DNA of 64,000 nt. Source: Streptomyces sp. AM 2-1-1. GTDB lineage: Bacteria; Actinomycetota; Actinomycetes; Streptomycetales; Streptomycetaceae. Shown here one piece after another: positions 16,435 through 25,519 of this stretch. A program made the position numbers and the translations under genes. The stretch covers positions 6,466,501 to 6,530,500 of the forward strand of contig NZ_CP119147.1 in NCBI RefSeq assembly GCF_029167645.1. Direction: 5' to 3'. Every line of letters begins with the position of its first letter. Within the stretch, counting starts at the first letter, position 1. The notes under the pieces are model-generated. The model saw only the letters and a program-made list of their open reading frames with translations. It was not told the origin of the DNA and ran no database searches.

Positions 16435-17715
16435 CTACACCTGGCATGACAGGTCTGCCACCAACAGATCGAGGGTGGCCTCCTCGTGGAGCGCGACGCC
16501 GAGGGCGGTCATGGCGGGGGCGAGGTCTGGGTCCCAGTCTGCGTCGACCGGCCCGCCGTCGAGAGCCAGTTGAGGGATGGCCTCGGATTGACTGCGAGCG
16601 GCCAGGCGCTCGTAGTCCGCAGTGTCCATGCGCCATGGCAGTGCCTCGTAGCGGCGGATCACCCGGTTGGCCAGCGCGATCCCCGGCCAGTCGAAGTCGC
16701 CGTGGTACGCGAAGCGGCAACCCGTGGCGGCGAGGGCGTCGAGAAGCGTGAAGACCACGGTGGCGGCACTGCCGGAGGTGCACACGATGGGCCGGACGCA
16801 GGCGGCGTCAGCCGCGGCTTCCACAACACGCGGATTCTCACAGATGTGGATGAGCGTTGCGGCGGGGAGCTGCAGCCGGAAGTCACGGAGGTCGCGTGGT
16901 GTGACATGAACTTCGCAGTGATGGTCGGCCCGCTCCCGCAGAGCACGCTCCCGCCAGCCCTCGCCGACGGGTCGCAGCCCGTAGGTGAGCACCGTGCTGG
17001 AGACCTCGTCCGGCGTGACGGACACCAGCCGCCACAGAGCGCGTCGGCCGGCGGCGTCGTCGGGGAACTCGGTGCCATGGGCGAGGGCGACGCCGCGTTG
17101 GACGACGCGTGCGAGCCAGGTGCCGTCGTCAAGGCCGTGGGCGGAGCCGGTCGTCATGGCTGCGAGTTCTCCTCGGCCGCGCGTGCCGTTGCGTTCAGTG
17201 CCTTCGGGGCCGAGGAGAGCGGTGAGGACTTGGACCGCCTGCTGGAGTGTCCATATCGCCGCTTCAGGTGTCACTCCTTTCGGAACACCGGTACGGCGCA
17301 GCAGGTCGTACCACTGCTGAGGCCATTCCTGGTCAGCGAGCGGGGAGGCGTCCAGTGACGAAGAAAGGGACGACCACACCCGCTCCCGCCGCGCCGCCAC
17401 GTCCGCGCGGGCGGCACGGCGGTCGGTGAGTGGCGGTCCGAGTTCTTCCAGAGTCCGTCTGAGTCCGAGTCCGACGGCTGAAGCGCGTAGCCGTGCGTCG
17501 AGCACGTCGAGCCGTATGGTCGCAGCGGCACCTGTGAGGGGTTTGCCCAGTAGGAGGGACAGATCGTTGCGTTCCTGGGCGTTCATCGCGGTCAGCCGGA
17601 GCGAACCCGTGGCCTGTACGCCGTTGCTCTCCAGGCGTTTACGTGCTCCCTGCCACAGCCGGACGAGTCCGGGTCCCTTCAGCCAGTCGCGCGTTGCGGC
17701 GGGCAGCCCGCTCAT
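16435..17715 (-). CDS. jetD: Wadjet type II JetD, Toprim-type nuclease (DUF2399 / TIGR02679)
   Basis: A 426-aa protein. The N-terminal half matches the DUF3323/TIGR02679 type, and the C-terminal half is the DUF2399 Toprim-like fold. Putative metal ligands are Glu293 (ICENPRV) and Asp340/Asp342 (HGDFDWPG). In Wadjet, JetD is the topoisomerase-VI-like nuclease that cuts the closed circular plasmid DNA recognised by the JetABC SMC complex. Its ATG overlaps the jetC stop (17712-17715). Both catalytic motifs look intact, so the system is probably active. Last certain gene of the jet operon. Confidence 0.9.
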   Translation of the reverse strand: MSGLPAATRDWLKGPGLVRLWQGARKRLESNGVQATGSLRLTAMNAQERNDLSLLLGKPLTGAAATIRLDVLDARLRASAVGLGLRRTLEELGPPLTDRRAARADVAARRERVWSSLSSSLDASPLADQEWPQQWYDLLRRTGVPKGVTPEAAIWTLQQAVQVLTALLGPEGTERNGTRGRGELAAMTTGSAHGLDDGTWLARVVQRGVALAHGTEFPDDAAGRRALWRLVSVTPDEVSSTVLTYGLRPVGEGWRERALRERADHHCEVHVTPRDLRDFRLQLPAATLIHICENPRVVEAAADAACVRPIVCTSGSAATVVFTLLDALAATGCRFAYHGDFDWPGIALANRVIRRYEALPWRMDTADYERLAARSQSEAIPQLALDGGPVDADWDPDLAPAMTALGVALHEEATLDLLVADLSCQV

Positions 17716-20700
17716 ACGGACACCAGACGCCGGTGCCGACCGTTCCAGGCGTAGTGCAGGGTGCCCACCCCGCGTACGTGGGGATCACGAAGGCACTCGT
17801 AGATGTGCAGGGACGGAACCTCGGGCCAGTTGCCCATGAGCCGCTCGCTGGTGAGGACGAAGTCGAGATCGAGGTCGACGAGGATACGGCCCAGTCGGCC
17901 GTGGGTGGGTTCATCGACCTTGGCGAAGGCGTCGTCCAGGAGGATCAGGCGTGGTGCGTGAGGTGCCGATTCGGCGAGGCTGCTGAAGTGGGCGGCTGCT
18001 GCGGCGAAGAGCACGAGGTAGGAAAGCACGCGTTGTTCGCCCTGGCTGAGCCCCGTCCGGCCGGTCAGTTTCCTACGGCGGCCTGGGGCCGCGTCCTCGA
18101 CCACGAAAGTGTGGAAGCGGAACCAGTCGCGGTAGTCCAGCGCGGTCCGCAGATGGGCGGCGTAACCGGCCGATGGGTCGGCACGACGGGCGTCCTCGAT
18201 CCGGCGTTGCAGCACCTCGCGCAGCTGCTCGGTCTGCTCGCGCGTCCTGAGGCTCGACGGACTGCGCAGCAGCTCGACGGCCGCGCGTACATCCGCGTCC
18301 ACATCCTCGTCTAGCTTCCACAGCAGCTCGACGCCGAGGCCGTGGGAGGTGCGCACGGTCCGCAAGGTGTCGTTGAGAGCCGCGACCAGGTTCGCAGCGG
18401 TGATGACCTGCGCCGAGAGGTGGTCGCCTAGCTCGCCGGTCAGGAACCGCTGGAAGACCTCACGTTCGCGCTCGGTGAGCCGCCCTCGGGCCTCCGTGGC
18501 CTGAACCGCGATCCGCTCGCCCACAGCCGCGACGTCATGAGACCCGTGGTCGTCGACCAGCCGACACACTTTGATCCCGTGGCGCTCCTCCAGCTGCGCA
18601 TCGAACCCACCGGCCAGTTGATCTCGAAGATCGGTGTGCCGGTTGAGCAGGGTGCTGTCCGACACCTCGCCCTTCGGGCGGCCGAGGGCTTGCTCCACGG
18701 CGTCGGCGAGGGCCCGCAGCGCTCGCAGACGGCTGCGCACGTCCGCGCCGGGATCGTCCGACACGTACTCGGGCAGCGAGGACCGGTCGAGGCCGGCGCC
18801 GAGCACCACCTCCGGTCGGCCGAGAGCAGTGCGAAGAGCGCTGCCGGTGTCGATGACCGTCGTTTCCTGGTTCGCCAGGGTTCCGCGCAGGCGCTTCTCG
18901 TCCTCTTCCGCGCGCACGCGCTGGTCGTGGAGGTCGTCGCGGGCTTTCTGCGCCCCGGGCAGGGCGCGGTCGGCGTTCGCGATGCGCTGTTTGGCCTCCT
19001 GCTCGCGGGAGAGGATCTCTTCCTCGGACGATCCGATGGCCTTTTCGCGGGTACGCAGGTCCTGCTCAGCGGTGCGCAGTCCGGCGAGGTGGAGCCGGTA
19101 GCTCTCGTCCGCGGCCAGGCGATCCCCTTGGGCTCGTCCGTACCGGTCGGCATCGGCCTGGTTGGTACCGAGCCGCCCACCAGTGCCGCTGACGGCCCTG
19201 CGCAGATGCCCGATACCGCCGAGCAGGCCGGTCAGTGCGGTGCGCACACTGTCTAGGGTGGCCGGGTCGCCGGGCAGGTCGTGGGCGGTCGCAGTGGAAT
19301 CCGCCTCGGTCCGTGCCGATACCGCGAGAGCGCGTGTCTCCTCGGCCAGCCGCGCCGCGCGGGTCGCCTTGGCGGTCAGGCCGCGCAGGGTCCGTTCTGC
19401 TGACTCGGTTCTGCTCCATGCGTCCGCGAGATTCCGTGCCCTGGGGAAATCCCGTTCTGCGAGCGTGAGAGCCCGACGCGTGGCATCGGCTACGGCGAGC
19501 GCTTCGCGAACGTCGGCCAGCCGCTGTTCCGTCTGCGTGGTTCGTTCCTCCAACTCGGCGAGGATGCGACGCCGAGTCTCGGCCCGTACGGCGGCCCCAA
19601 CGTACTCGGTGTCGCCCTTATCGTAGCGACCGGTGAGTACGCCCAGACGCCAACTGCCGTCGAAAAATACCTCATTGTGTGCGGAAGTCTCTTGTGTCGA
19701 TGCGAGTGCAATGCTGGCCAGCAGACCCTCAACCTGCTCGGTTGTGATGCCGCAACCCGGCTCAGGGGCTGGGCGCAAGGCCGAGGCGAGAGTCGGTCCG
19801 TCGGACAGCACGGGACCTTGCTGGAGAAGGGTGTCGCGGGTGCGTGAATCGAGCAGGACGCCGTCCGCACTCACCCACGCGTCCAGGATTCCACTCGCCT
19901 CCAGCGCCCCTTCCAGACCAGCTCGGTCGGTCGGCGCCAGCTCGTCCACGAAGTCCACGAGCCGGTAGAAAGGTGCTCCACTGCCCGGCTTCCTCGCGGC
20001 AGCACGATGGTGTGGGGCCGGCGGCTCGGGGTCGGTACGCCGCTCCCAGTCCCGCTTCTGCTCCGCCAGACGGTCGAGTTCCTCACCGAGTCGACCGACG
20101 TCGAGCGCCAATGTGTCCCGACATCCCGTGAGTTCCTCGCCGTACGGCTCCAACGCGGCCTGAGCGGTCCGCCACGCATGGCTGTCGATGTCGGGCGGCA
20201 GTGTGCGGTCTACGAACGGCGCGTCAGTAGAGGTCTCGTGGCCGACAGTGGCGTGGACGGCGTCCAGCGACGGCAGGTCGGGACGCAGTGCAGTCCGAGT
20301 GCGCACCGCCCACTCGGCGACTTGACGGGAGTAGGCGCCGCTCTGCTCGGCGACCTTCTGACGGCTGCCGTCGAGGTGGCCGACGGCCTCTTCCGCCTCG
20401 CCCTCTAGCCGTTCGCGCTCGGCATCGGCCTGAGCTGCCGCGCCCCGGGCCTCGTCCGCCCGTGCGATGAGGCGGGTTACCTCCTGCACCATCCGGGCCC
20501 GATTTCTCGCGACCGTCTCGGCGTCCTGCAACTGGTTCTGCCAGGACCGCAGTCCTTCCTGAGCCGTGACCGTGTCCACGCGGGCCGCCGACCGGTGCCG
20601 TACGGCGCGCGTCTCCCCGTCCGGAGTCGTCAACGCGGTTTCGGTGGCCTGGGCGAGAACCGTTCGCGGCAGGGCCACCGCCTCGCCGAGATGGCCGGTG

Positions 20701-21968
20701 GGAAGCCCGGCCTTTTCCGCCTGCGTCAGCAGCTCCCGATGTTCGCTTCCCAGCTCGGCCAGTCGGCTTCCGAGGTGTTCGACGCCTTCGGCCAGTCGCT
20801 CGGCCGAACCCTCCTCCGTATCGTGCGCGTTGCTCAAGGTCATGAACGCAGCCGCGGCGGCGGTGTGCAGCGCCTCCACCGTGCTGCGGCGCTCCGATAG
20901 TTCGCGCAGGCTGCGGTAGGCGTGACTGGCGTGCAGGGCGGCCAGGTCGGTCCGGGCGTTCTGCTCTTCGTCGCGCAGGGTCTCCAGTCGGCCCTCCGAC
21001 TCCTCCTCCTGCGTCCTCAGGTCGCTCGTCCGCTGTGCGGCGTCTCCGGCCGCCCGGCGCCGCTGTGCGAGGACGCCCAGCTCGTGGCTCACGCTCTGGG
21101 CGGAAGCGCGCAGGACCCCGGCCAGGTACCCGCGGTAACTGGTGAGAAACGTGCGCAAGGCCGCGTCGGTGCGTTCAAGGCGGCCGAGTTCGTCCCGTAC
21201 GGCGTCGAGGTCGTGGAGGTTGCGCGCTACCTTCTCGACCACGTCCTCGTCGAGCCCTGGCAGGGTCTCGCTCAGCAGGGAGACCAGACCCCCGTGTTCG
21301 ATGCGGTCGCCGACTGTCGGGCGCCGCAGCCGGTGGAGGAGCTGTGTGAGGTTGCGGTAACGCGTCGCGTCGGTGATGCCGAACAGTTCCCGGGCCACTC
21401 GTGAGCGGTGCTGGACCGCACGGTCGGTCGTGTTGTCGGAGCCGACGATCTCCTTGAGCCGGTCGACCGGTAGCGGCTTGCCCGCCTCGACCAGATGCAG
21501 GTCCTCACCGATCCGCAGCGGGGTGACGAAGAACGTCGGCAGCGCCTTCTGCGTCGACTTCGAGGCGCGGATGGCGGCGCCGAGCGTCAGGTGGCGGTGA
21601 CCGCCGTCGTCGGCTGTGCCCCGGAACTCCACCCACAGATACCCGAGACGGTTGGTCTGCTCGAACCCGTCCAGCATCAGCCACGCGAGCGTGGTGCGGC
21701 CGGTGCCTGTCGCGTCCAGTGCCCGGGAGTCGCCGTCCAGAAGGTACGGAAGCAGCATCTCCAGGGCCTTGGACTTGCCCGCACCGTTCTTGCCACGCAG
21801 CAGCAGCCGTCCGTCGCCGAAGGAGAACTCCTGCTCGTCGTACTGCCAGACGTTCTGGATGCCCGCCCGGTGCAGCCGGAAGCGGGTGCCGCCGTCTCTT
21901 GTGGGGCTGACGGTTGTCGCAGCTCCGGAACGCGGCAGCGGAACGAGGCCACGCGCGTCGGTGGTCAT
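17712..21968 (-). CDS. jetC: Wadjet type II JetC, SMC/MukB-like ATPase (TIGR02680)
   Basis: A 1418-aa SMC-like motor. The N-terminal ATPase half has Walker A GKNGAGKS (59-66). Long charged helices and heptad-like stretches run from about 220 to 1250 around a hinge. The C-terminal half has a signature LSQGEQR (1307-1313) and Walker B LILLDDAF (1341-1348), with Asp where many SMCs have the catalytic Glu. It extrudes DNA loops with JetA and JetB and hands small circles to JetD. Both flanking junctions are 4-base ATGA overlaps. The length is normal for the family. Confidence 0.92.
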   Translation of the reverse strand: MTTDARGLVPLPRSGAATTVSPTRDGGTRFRLHRAGIQNVWQYDEQEFSFGDGRLLLRGKNGAGKSKALEMLLPYLLDGDSRALDATGTGRTTLAWLMLDGFEQTNRLGYLWVEFRGTADDGGHRHLTLGAAIRASKSTQKALPTFFVTPLRIGEDLHLVEAGKPLPVDRLKEIVGSDNTTDRAVQHRSRVARELFGITDATRYRNLTQLLHRLRRPTVGDRIEHGGLVSLLSETLPGLDEDVVEKVARNLHDLDAVRDELGRLERTDAALRTFLTSYRGYLAGVLRASAQSVSHELGVLAQRRRAAGDAAQRTSDLRTQEEESEGRLETLRDEEQNARTDLAALHASHAYRSLRELSERRSTVEALHTAAAAAFMTLSNAHDTEEGSAERLAEGVEHLGSRLAELGSEHRELLTQAEKAGLPTGHLGEAVALPRTVLAQATETALTTPDGETRAVRHRSAARVDTVTAQEGLRSWQNQLQDAETVARNRARMVQEVTRLIARADEARGAAAQADAERERLEGEAEEAVGHLDGSRQKVAEQSGAYSRQVAEWAVRTRTALRPDLPSLDAVHATVGHETSTDAPFVDRTLPPDIDSHAWRTAQAALEPYGEELTGCRDTLALDVGRLGEELDRLAEQKRDWERRTDPEPPAPHHRAAARKPGSGAPFYRLVDFVDELAPTDRAGLEGALEASGILDAWVSADGVLLDSRTRDTLLQQGPVLSDGPTLASALRPAPEPGCGITTEQVEGLLASIALASTQETSAHNEVFFDGSWRLGVLTGRYDKGDTEYVGAAVRAETRRRILAELEERTTQTEQRLADVREALAVADATRRALTLAERDFPRARNLADAWSRTESAERTLRGLTAKATRAARLAEETRALAVSARTEADSTATAHDLPGDPATLDSVRTALTGLLGGIGHLRRAVSGTGGRLGTNQADADRYGRAQGDRLAADESYRLHLAGLRTAEQDLRTREKAIGSSEEEILSREQEAKQRIANADRALPGAQKARDDLHDQRVRAEEDEKRLRGTLANQETTVIDTGSALRTALGRPEVVLGAGLDRSSLPEYVSDDPGADVRSRLRALRALADAVEQALGRPKGEVSDSTLLNRHTDLRDQLAGGFDAQLEERHGIKVCRLVDDHGSHDVAAVGERIAVQATEARGRLTEREREVFQRFLTGELGDHLSAQVITAANLVAALNDTLRTVRTSHGLGVELLWKLDEDVDADVRAAVELLRSPSSLRTREQTEQLREVLQRRIEDARRADPSAGYAAHLRTALDYRDWFRFHTFVVEDAAPGRRRKLTGRTGLSQGEQRVLSYLVLFAAAAAHFSSLAESAPHAPRLILLDDAFAKVDEPTHGRLGRILVDLDLDFVLTSERLMGNWPEVPSLHIYECLRDPHVRGVGTLHYAWNGRHRRLVSV

Positions 21969-23290
21969 AGCGGCAACTCCTCCTGAACGTCTGTGTCCTT
22001 GCCGACTGCGGTGGCCGGGCGCACCATGACTTGGGTGGCGTAGCGAGCCGCTGCAGCCAGCAGCAACCAGCCGTCGCCGCCGGGCCGTGCACCATGGACA
22101 TCGGTCACCGTGCGTCCTTCCGATGCCTCTTCGACGTACCCCTCCGGCAGTCCTTCGCCCTCGGCGCGCAGCTGGCCCGCGCGGGCCATCAGCCGCATGC
22201 GGACCAGCAGGTCCAGTACGGCCTCTCGCAGGGAGGGAAGGTCTTCCAGGTAGCCGCGTTGCCAGTTGCTGCGTTGCCCGTACTCGGTGATGAGCTCGGC
22301 GAGGACCTCGTCCACCAGGCCGTCCGGGACGGCCACCCCGATGATGAGTGTCCCGCCGGTCGCCGGATGCCCCGGTTCCTCCGGCCGAAGGCGTTCCACG
22401 AGCCGTTCCGCCAGCAGCAGCGCGGCCTGTGCGACGGTCCCCGTGCCCGGCAGGTGCAGATCCGTGAGTTCTTCCTCGGGGTCCACCAGCGCCACGCCCT
22501 CGGCACGGATCTCCATCTCCAGACCAAGGAGTTCGGAGAAAGCCTGGGCCTCCCGGCGCTGCCGGGTGCGCAGCCAGTCACGCTCGGCGTCAGTGAGCTC
22601 GTCGAGGTGGACGACGGGTGTCTCGACGAGCATCCGGCGCACATAGGTGCGTGGTCCGCCGAAGCCCGGATCCGCTGCCCGCCGGACCAGGTCGGCGCCG
22701 TTCCGAGCCTGGGAGAGCGGGCCGGCGACGACCACGCGTGCCAGCTCCCGGTCTATCGTGATCAGGGCTTCTCCGCCCGCCTCCTGCGCAAGTGCGGCCA
22801 CCTGGCCCTCGGTCTCGATGAGCACGCCCCAGTCGACGAGCTGGCGCAGAGCCGCGACCAGGGTCCGCTTCCCAGCCGCCCGGCCCGTTCCCTCCAGCTC
22901 GATCCCGGCGTCGGCCGAGGCGGCCCTGATGTCGGCGACCAGGTGGGACAGCAGCATCTGCTCTGGCGCAGTCACCAGCACGGACAAGGCCAGCGCGAGG
23001 CAGGCGTACGTCTGTGGGGTGAACGGGGTGCCGGTGGAGCGCTCCAACCGATGACCCGAACCCGCCCCCAGCCCCGCCTTGAACAGCCGGGCGTAGGAGC
23101 TGTCGACCAGCAGGCGGTAGCCAAGCACCTGCTGGAACCGTTTGCCCAGCCAGTCGGCGTGCCGGCGGATCAGCGGGAAGAGGTCGGCGTGGGGGCCGTC
23201 CGACGCGACCAGCGGGTGAGCGAGCAGCAAGCGGGCAGCGGTGCGGCGCTCGGCTGCCAGGGCTACGTCGTGAGTCGAGGGGAGGGTCAT
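21965..23290 (-). CDS. jetB: Wadjet type II JetB, MukE-like (TIGR02678)
   Basis: A 441-aa protein, assigned from its position between jetA and jetC plus TIGR02678-like sequence: an N-terminal helical block with RRTAARLLLAHPLV, LFPLIRRHADWLGKRFQQVLGY, and a central winged-helix stretch with TLVAALRQLVDWGVL. It is expected to bind the kleisin JetA and regulate the SMC ring on DNA. ATGA overlaps join it to jetA (23287-23290) and jetC (21965-21968), so stoichiometric expression is likely. Confidence 0.88.
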   Translation of the reverse strand: MTLPSTHDVALAAERRTAARLLLAHPLVASDGPHADLFPLIRRHADWLGKRFQQVLGYRLLVDSSYARLFKAGLGAGSGHRLERSTGTPFTPQTYACLALALSVLVTAPEQMLLSHLVADIRAASADAGIELEGTGRAAGKRTLVAALRQLVDWGVLIETEGQVAALAQEAGGEALITIDRELARVVVAGPLSQARNGADLVRRAADPGFGGPRTYVRRMLVETPVVHLDELTDAERDWLRTRQRREAQAFSELLGLEMEIRAEGVALVDPEEELTDLHLPGTGTVAQAALLLAERLVERLRPEEPGHPATGGTLIIGVAVPDGLVDEVLAELITEYGQRSNWQRGYLEDLPSLREAVLDLLVRMRLMARAGQLRAEGEGLPEGYVEEASEGRTVTDVHGARPGGDGWLLLAAAARYATQVMVRPATAVGKDTDVQEELPL

Positions 23291-24915
23291 GACACGCTCG
23301 CCTCCGCTTCGCCGTCGACCGCGGCGGAGGTGCGGCCGATGTCCAGCTCCAGGTCGTCCAGCAGCAGGTCGCCGTCGGCCGAGTACAGCATCGTTTGCGT
23401 GCCTGCCGTCCGGCGCACGGTGAAGCGGATACGCAGTTCGGCGTCTTCACTGCTGGCCGACGCGAGGTCGAACCCCGCCGTCCTCTCCCTGTCCGTGCTG
23501 ACGGGCCTTCTGAGCTGTGCGTTTCCGAGCGCTGTGGCCAGCAGCTCCAGAAGCAGCCCGAGCGCCGCCGAGGTGAGTCGTACGTCGGCGAACCGGCCGG
23601 ACGCACTGCGCAGTTCGTCGGCTGCCGCTGTTCTGGCCGCTGCCCGCTGACGGGCTGCCTCCCTCAGCAGCCGCTTCTGCGCGGAGTGGTCCTCTACCGC
23701 TGAGGCCCGCCCCCGCTGGGCCCGGCTGCCTCGCTCGCGCAGGGCCACCGGTACCTCGACCACCGGACCGGTCCACCAGCTCGTGTAGGCGGGCACCACC
23801 TCGTCGGTGGCCGGAGGTATGCCCAGATGGCGGGCGCCGTACAGCCCGAATGCGGCGACGGCGATGTCGTGTGCGTCCCGCGGAGCCGCTTCGTCGAACC
23901 AGCGGGCCAGCCGCAGCAGATCCTTGCGCCGGGACATCTCCCCGGTGGCTGACCGCAGCATTCGCTTGGCGTTGGCGAGCAGCGACTGCAACGCGCGCAG
24001 GGTGGCGTCGCGTAGCTGGTCGACCTGGCTGCCCTGGCCGTCGGTGTTGCAGAACCAGCCGCGCAGGCCCTCCCAGTCCGCGAATTCGCGGCCGCGGCTG
24101 CGCTGGATCCGGATGTCAGGGCGGCTTTCGCTCTGCGCCTGCGTCGAGATCCCGTTGAGTCCCTGGGCGTGGGAGTCCAGCCGGTCCAGCAGAGCCGGGA
24201 TGTACGGCCACAGCGTGTCCAACGCCGCCGAAATCCGGGGTGCTCGGAACGCCACGTCCTCCGTGATCGCCTCGACGTAGTCCAGGAGCAGTTCCTTGAA
24301 GCCCTGGTACTCGGCGCTGTCCAGGTCGTAGCGGGACAGCACCTGGCCGAGGTAGGCGTAGAAGTCGCGTATGGAGTCCGCGAACTCGGTGAACTGCACG
24401 AACAGCGTGCTGATTCGCTCCAGTCCGTCCTGCGGCTCGACGCCGCCCGGCGCGGTCACGAGGTCGGCCAGCTCCCGTAGTCCGCGCTCGACCAGGGCCA
24501 GCAGTTCGTTGCTGACCTCGCGGGCGGCGTCGGCCTCGGTCAGCACCCCGTCGGCGTCCCGCTGGATACGTTCGCCCAGTTTCGACAGCTGGTAGCGCGA
24601 GCGGGAACGCTGGTACTCGCTGATGCTGGATGCGTTCACCGTGTGGCTGCTGCGCAGCAGGTTTCCCCAGGCCACCAGCTGTTCCAGCCGGACTGTGAGG
24701 GTATCGGCGTCGAGCCCCGCGGCGAAAGTTCCGGCCTGGCGCAGTTTCACCATGATTTCCGGGACGGCGAGATCCGCCAGCAGCGTTCCGCAGAAGACCC
24801 GCATGATCGCGACGTGCTCCAGCCGCTCGGGCGCGCTGAGGTACGTGTACGCGTTTAGCCGCCGCCGTGCCTCCTCGTCGGAGTCCTGGCCCGGACCGGA
24901 TTCTGATGCCCCCAT
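23287..24915 (-). CDS. jetA: Wadjet type II JetA, MukF-like kleisin (TIGR02677)
   Basis: A 542-aa kleisin-like subunit and first gene of the operon. The N-terminal winged helix (YTYLSAPERLEHVAIMRVF and VRLEQLVAWGNL) and a long central helical domain with FYAYLGQVLSRYDLDSAEYQGFKELLLDYV match the TIGR02677 type. It bridges the two JetC heads. I start it at ATG 24915; there is no Shine-Dalgarno sequence directly upstream, so it may be translated from a leaderless transcript or the start may differ slightly. A truncated IS3 fragment ends about 90 bases upstream and may now contain the promoter. Confidence 0.9.
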   Translation of the reverse strand: MGASESGPGQDSDEEARRRLNAYTYLSAPERLEHVAIMRVFCGTLLADLAVPEIMVKLRQAGTFAAGLDADTLTVRLEQLVAWGNLLRSSHTVNASSISEYQRSRSRYQLSKLGERIQRDADGVLTEADAAREVSNELLALVERGLRELADLVTAPGGVEPQDGLERISTLFVQFTEFADSIRDFYAYLGQVLSRYDLDSAEYQGFKELLLDYVEAITEDVAFRAPRISAALDTLWPYIPALLDRLDSHAQGLNGISTQAQSESRPDIRIQRSRGREFADWEGLRGWFCNTDGQGSQVDQLRDATLRALQSLLANAKRMLRSATGEMSRRKDLLRLARWFDEAAPRDAHDIAVAAFGLYGARHLGIPPATDEVVPAYTSWWTGPVVEVPVALRERGSRAQRGRASAVEDHSAQKRLLREAARQRAAARTAAADELRSASGRFADVRLTSAALGLLLELLATALGNAQLRRPVSTDRERTAGFDLASASSEDAELRIRFTVRRTAGTQTMLYSADGDLLLDDLELDIGRTSAAVDGEAEASVS

Positions 24916-25002
24916 GCCGGTGAGGTTACGCGGAGCAGCCGGGCGCCGTCGTTGGGTGGCCGAAAATGCCGCAGACGTGTGCCAGGCTTGAGCTGTCTCG
25001 AA

Positions 25003-25253
25003 GTCGCAGGATCTCGTTCTCCTGCTCCAGCAGTTTGATCCGCCGCCGTGCTTCCTGAAGTTCCGTATTCTCCTGACTGGCCGTCCCGGGCTTGGTCCCG
25101 TCGTCGATGTCCCTCCGACGCATCCACTTCCAAAGCGTCATCGGGTGGACTCCAAAGGTAGTGGACACCCGTTCGACCGTCAGGCCTGCGCCGCGGTTCC
25201 TTGCGACCCGCACGACGGTCTTGGAGGAGCTCCTCCGGATGAGGCTTGGACAC
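25003..25253 (-). pseudogene. IS3-family orfA remnant, frameshifted and truncated
   Basis: From GTG 25253 the sequence reads SKPHPEELL and then a one-base shift is needed to continue TVVRVARNRGAGLTVE, the helix-turn-helix GVHPMTLWKWMRRR and the leucine-zipper stretch LEQENEILRLR. That is the order of IS3 OrfA. The 3' end is lost around 25003, orfB is absent, and unrelated sequence leads into jetA. It is a decayed insertion at the 5' edge of the Wadjet operon. Confidence 0.8.
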
Positions 25254-25326
25254 AGCGAAATCCGTCCCACCCGCCCCACACGGCAAACCAGTTCGGATGT
25301 CACTCGATTCGTGTGACAGACCCGCT

Positions 25327-25356
25327 GCATATCCGCTTGCGAAGCGCAGGGTATGC
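25327..25356. promoter_or_regulatory. Nested inverted repeat between jetA and the divergent unknown gene
   Basis: GCATA (25327-25331) pairs with TATGC (25352-25356), and inside it CGCTT (25334-25338) pairs with AAGCG (25342-25346). It lies in the divergent gap, about 164 bases before the start of the plus-strand gene. It could be an operator or a small RNA hairpin; nothing adjacent identifies the binder. Confidence 0.3.
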
Positions 25357-25519
25357 GCTAACCTTCGGGCAGGAATGGAGCCTGGGATGGTACCTGGGCC
25401 ACCTCCGATCGTCTTGAGGTACGGAGCGTCGGAAAGCGCCCTCGCCACCACCTCCTTCCCGCTTCCTGCGCACCTGTTCTGTCCGGCCGTCGTGTGCCGG
25501 ACGGCCGAAAGGCGTTTCC

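Noticed and set aside
16435..24915. Condensin MukBEF or EptABC-type chromosome SMC instead of Wadjet
   Set aside because: The DUF2399 Toprim nuclease coupled to the SMC operon and TIGR02677-02680-like proteins identify type II Wadjet.
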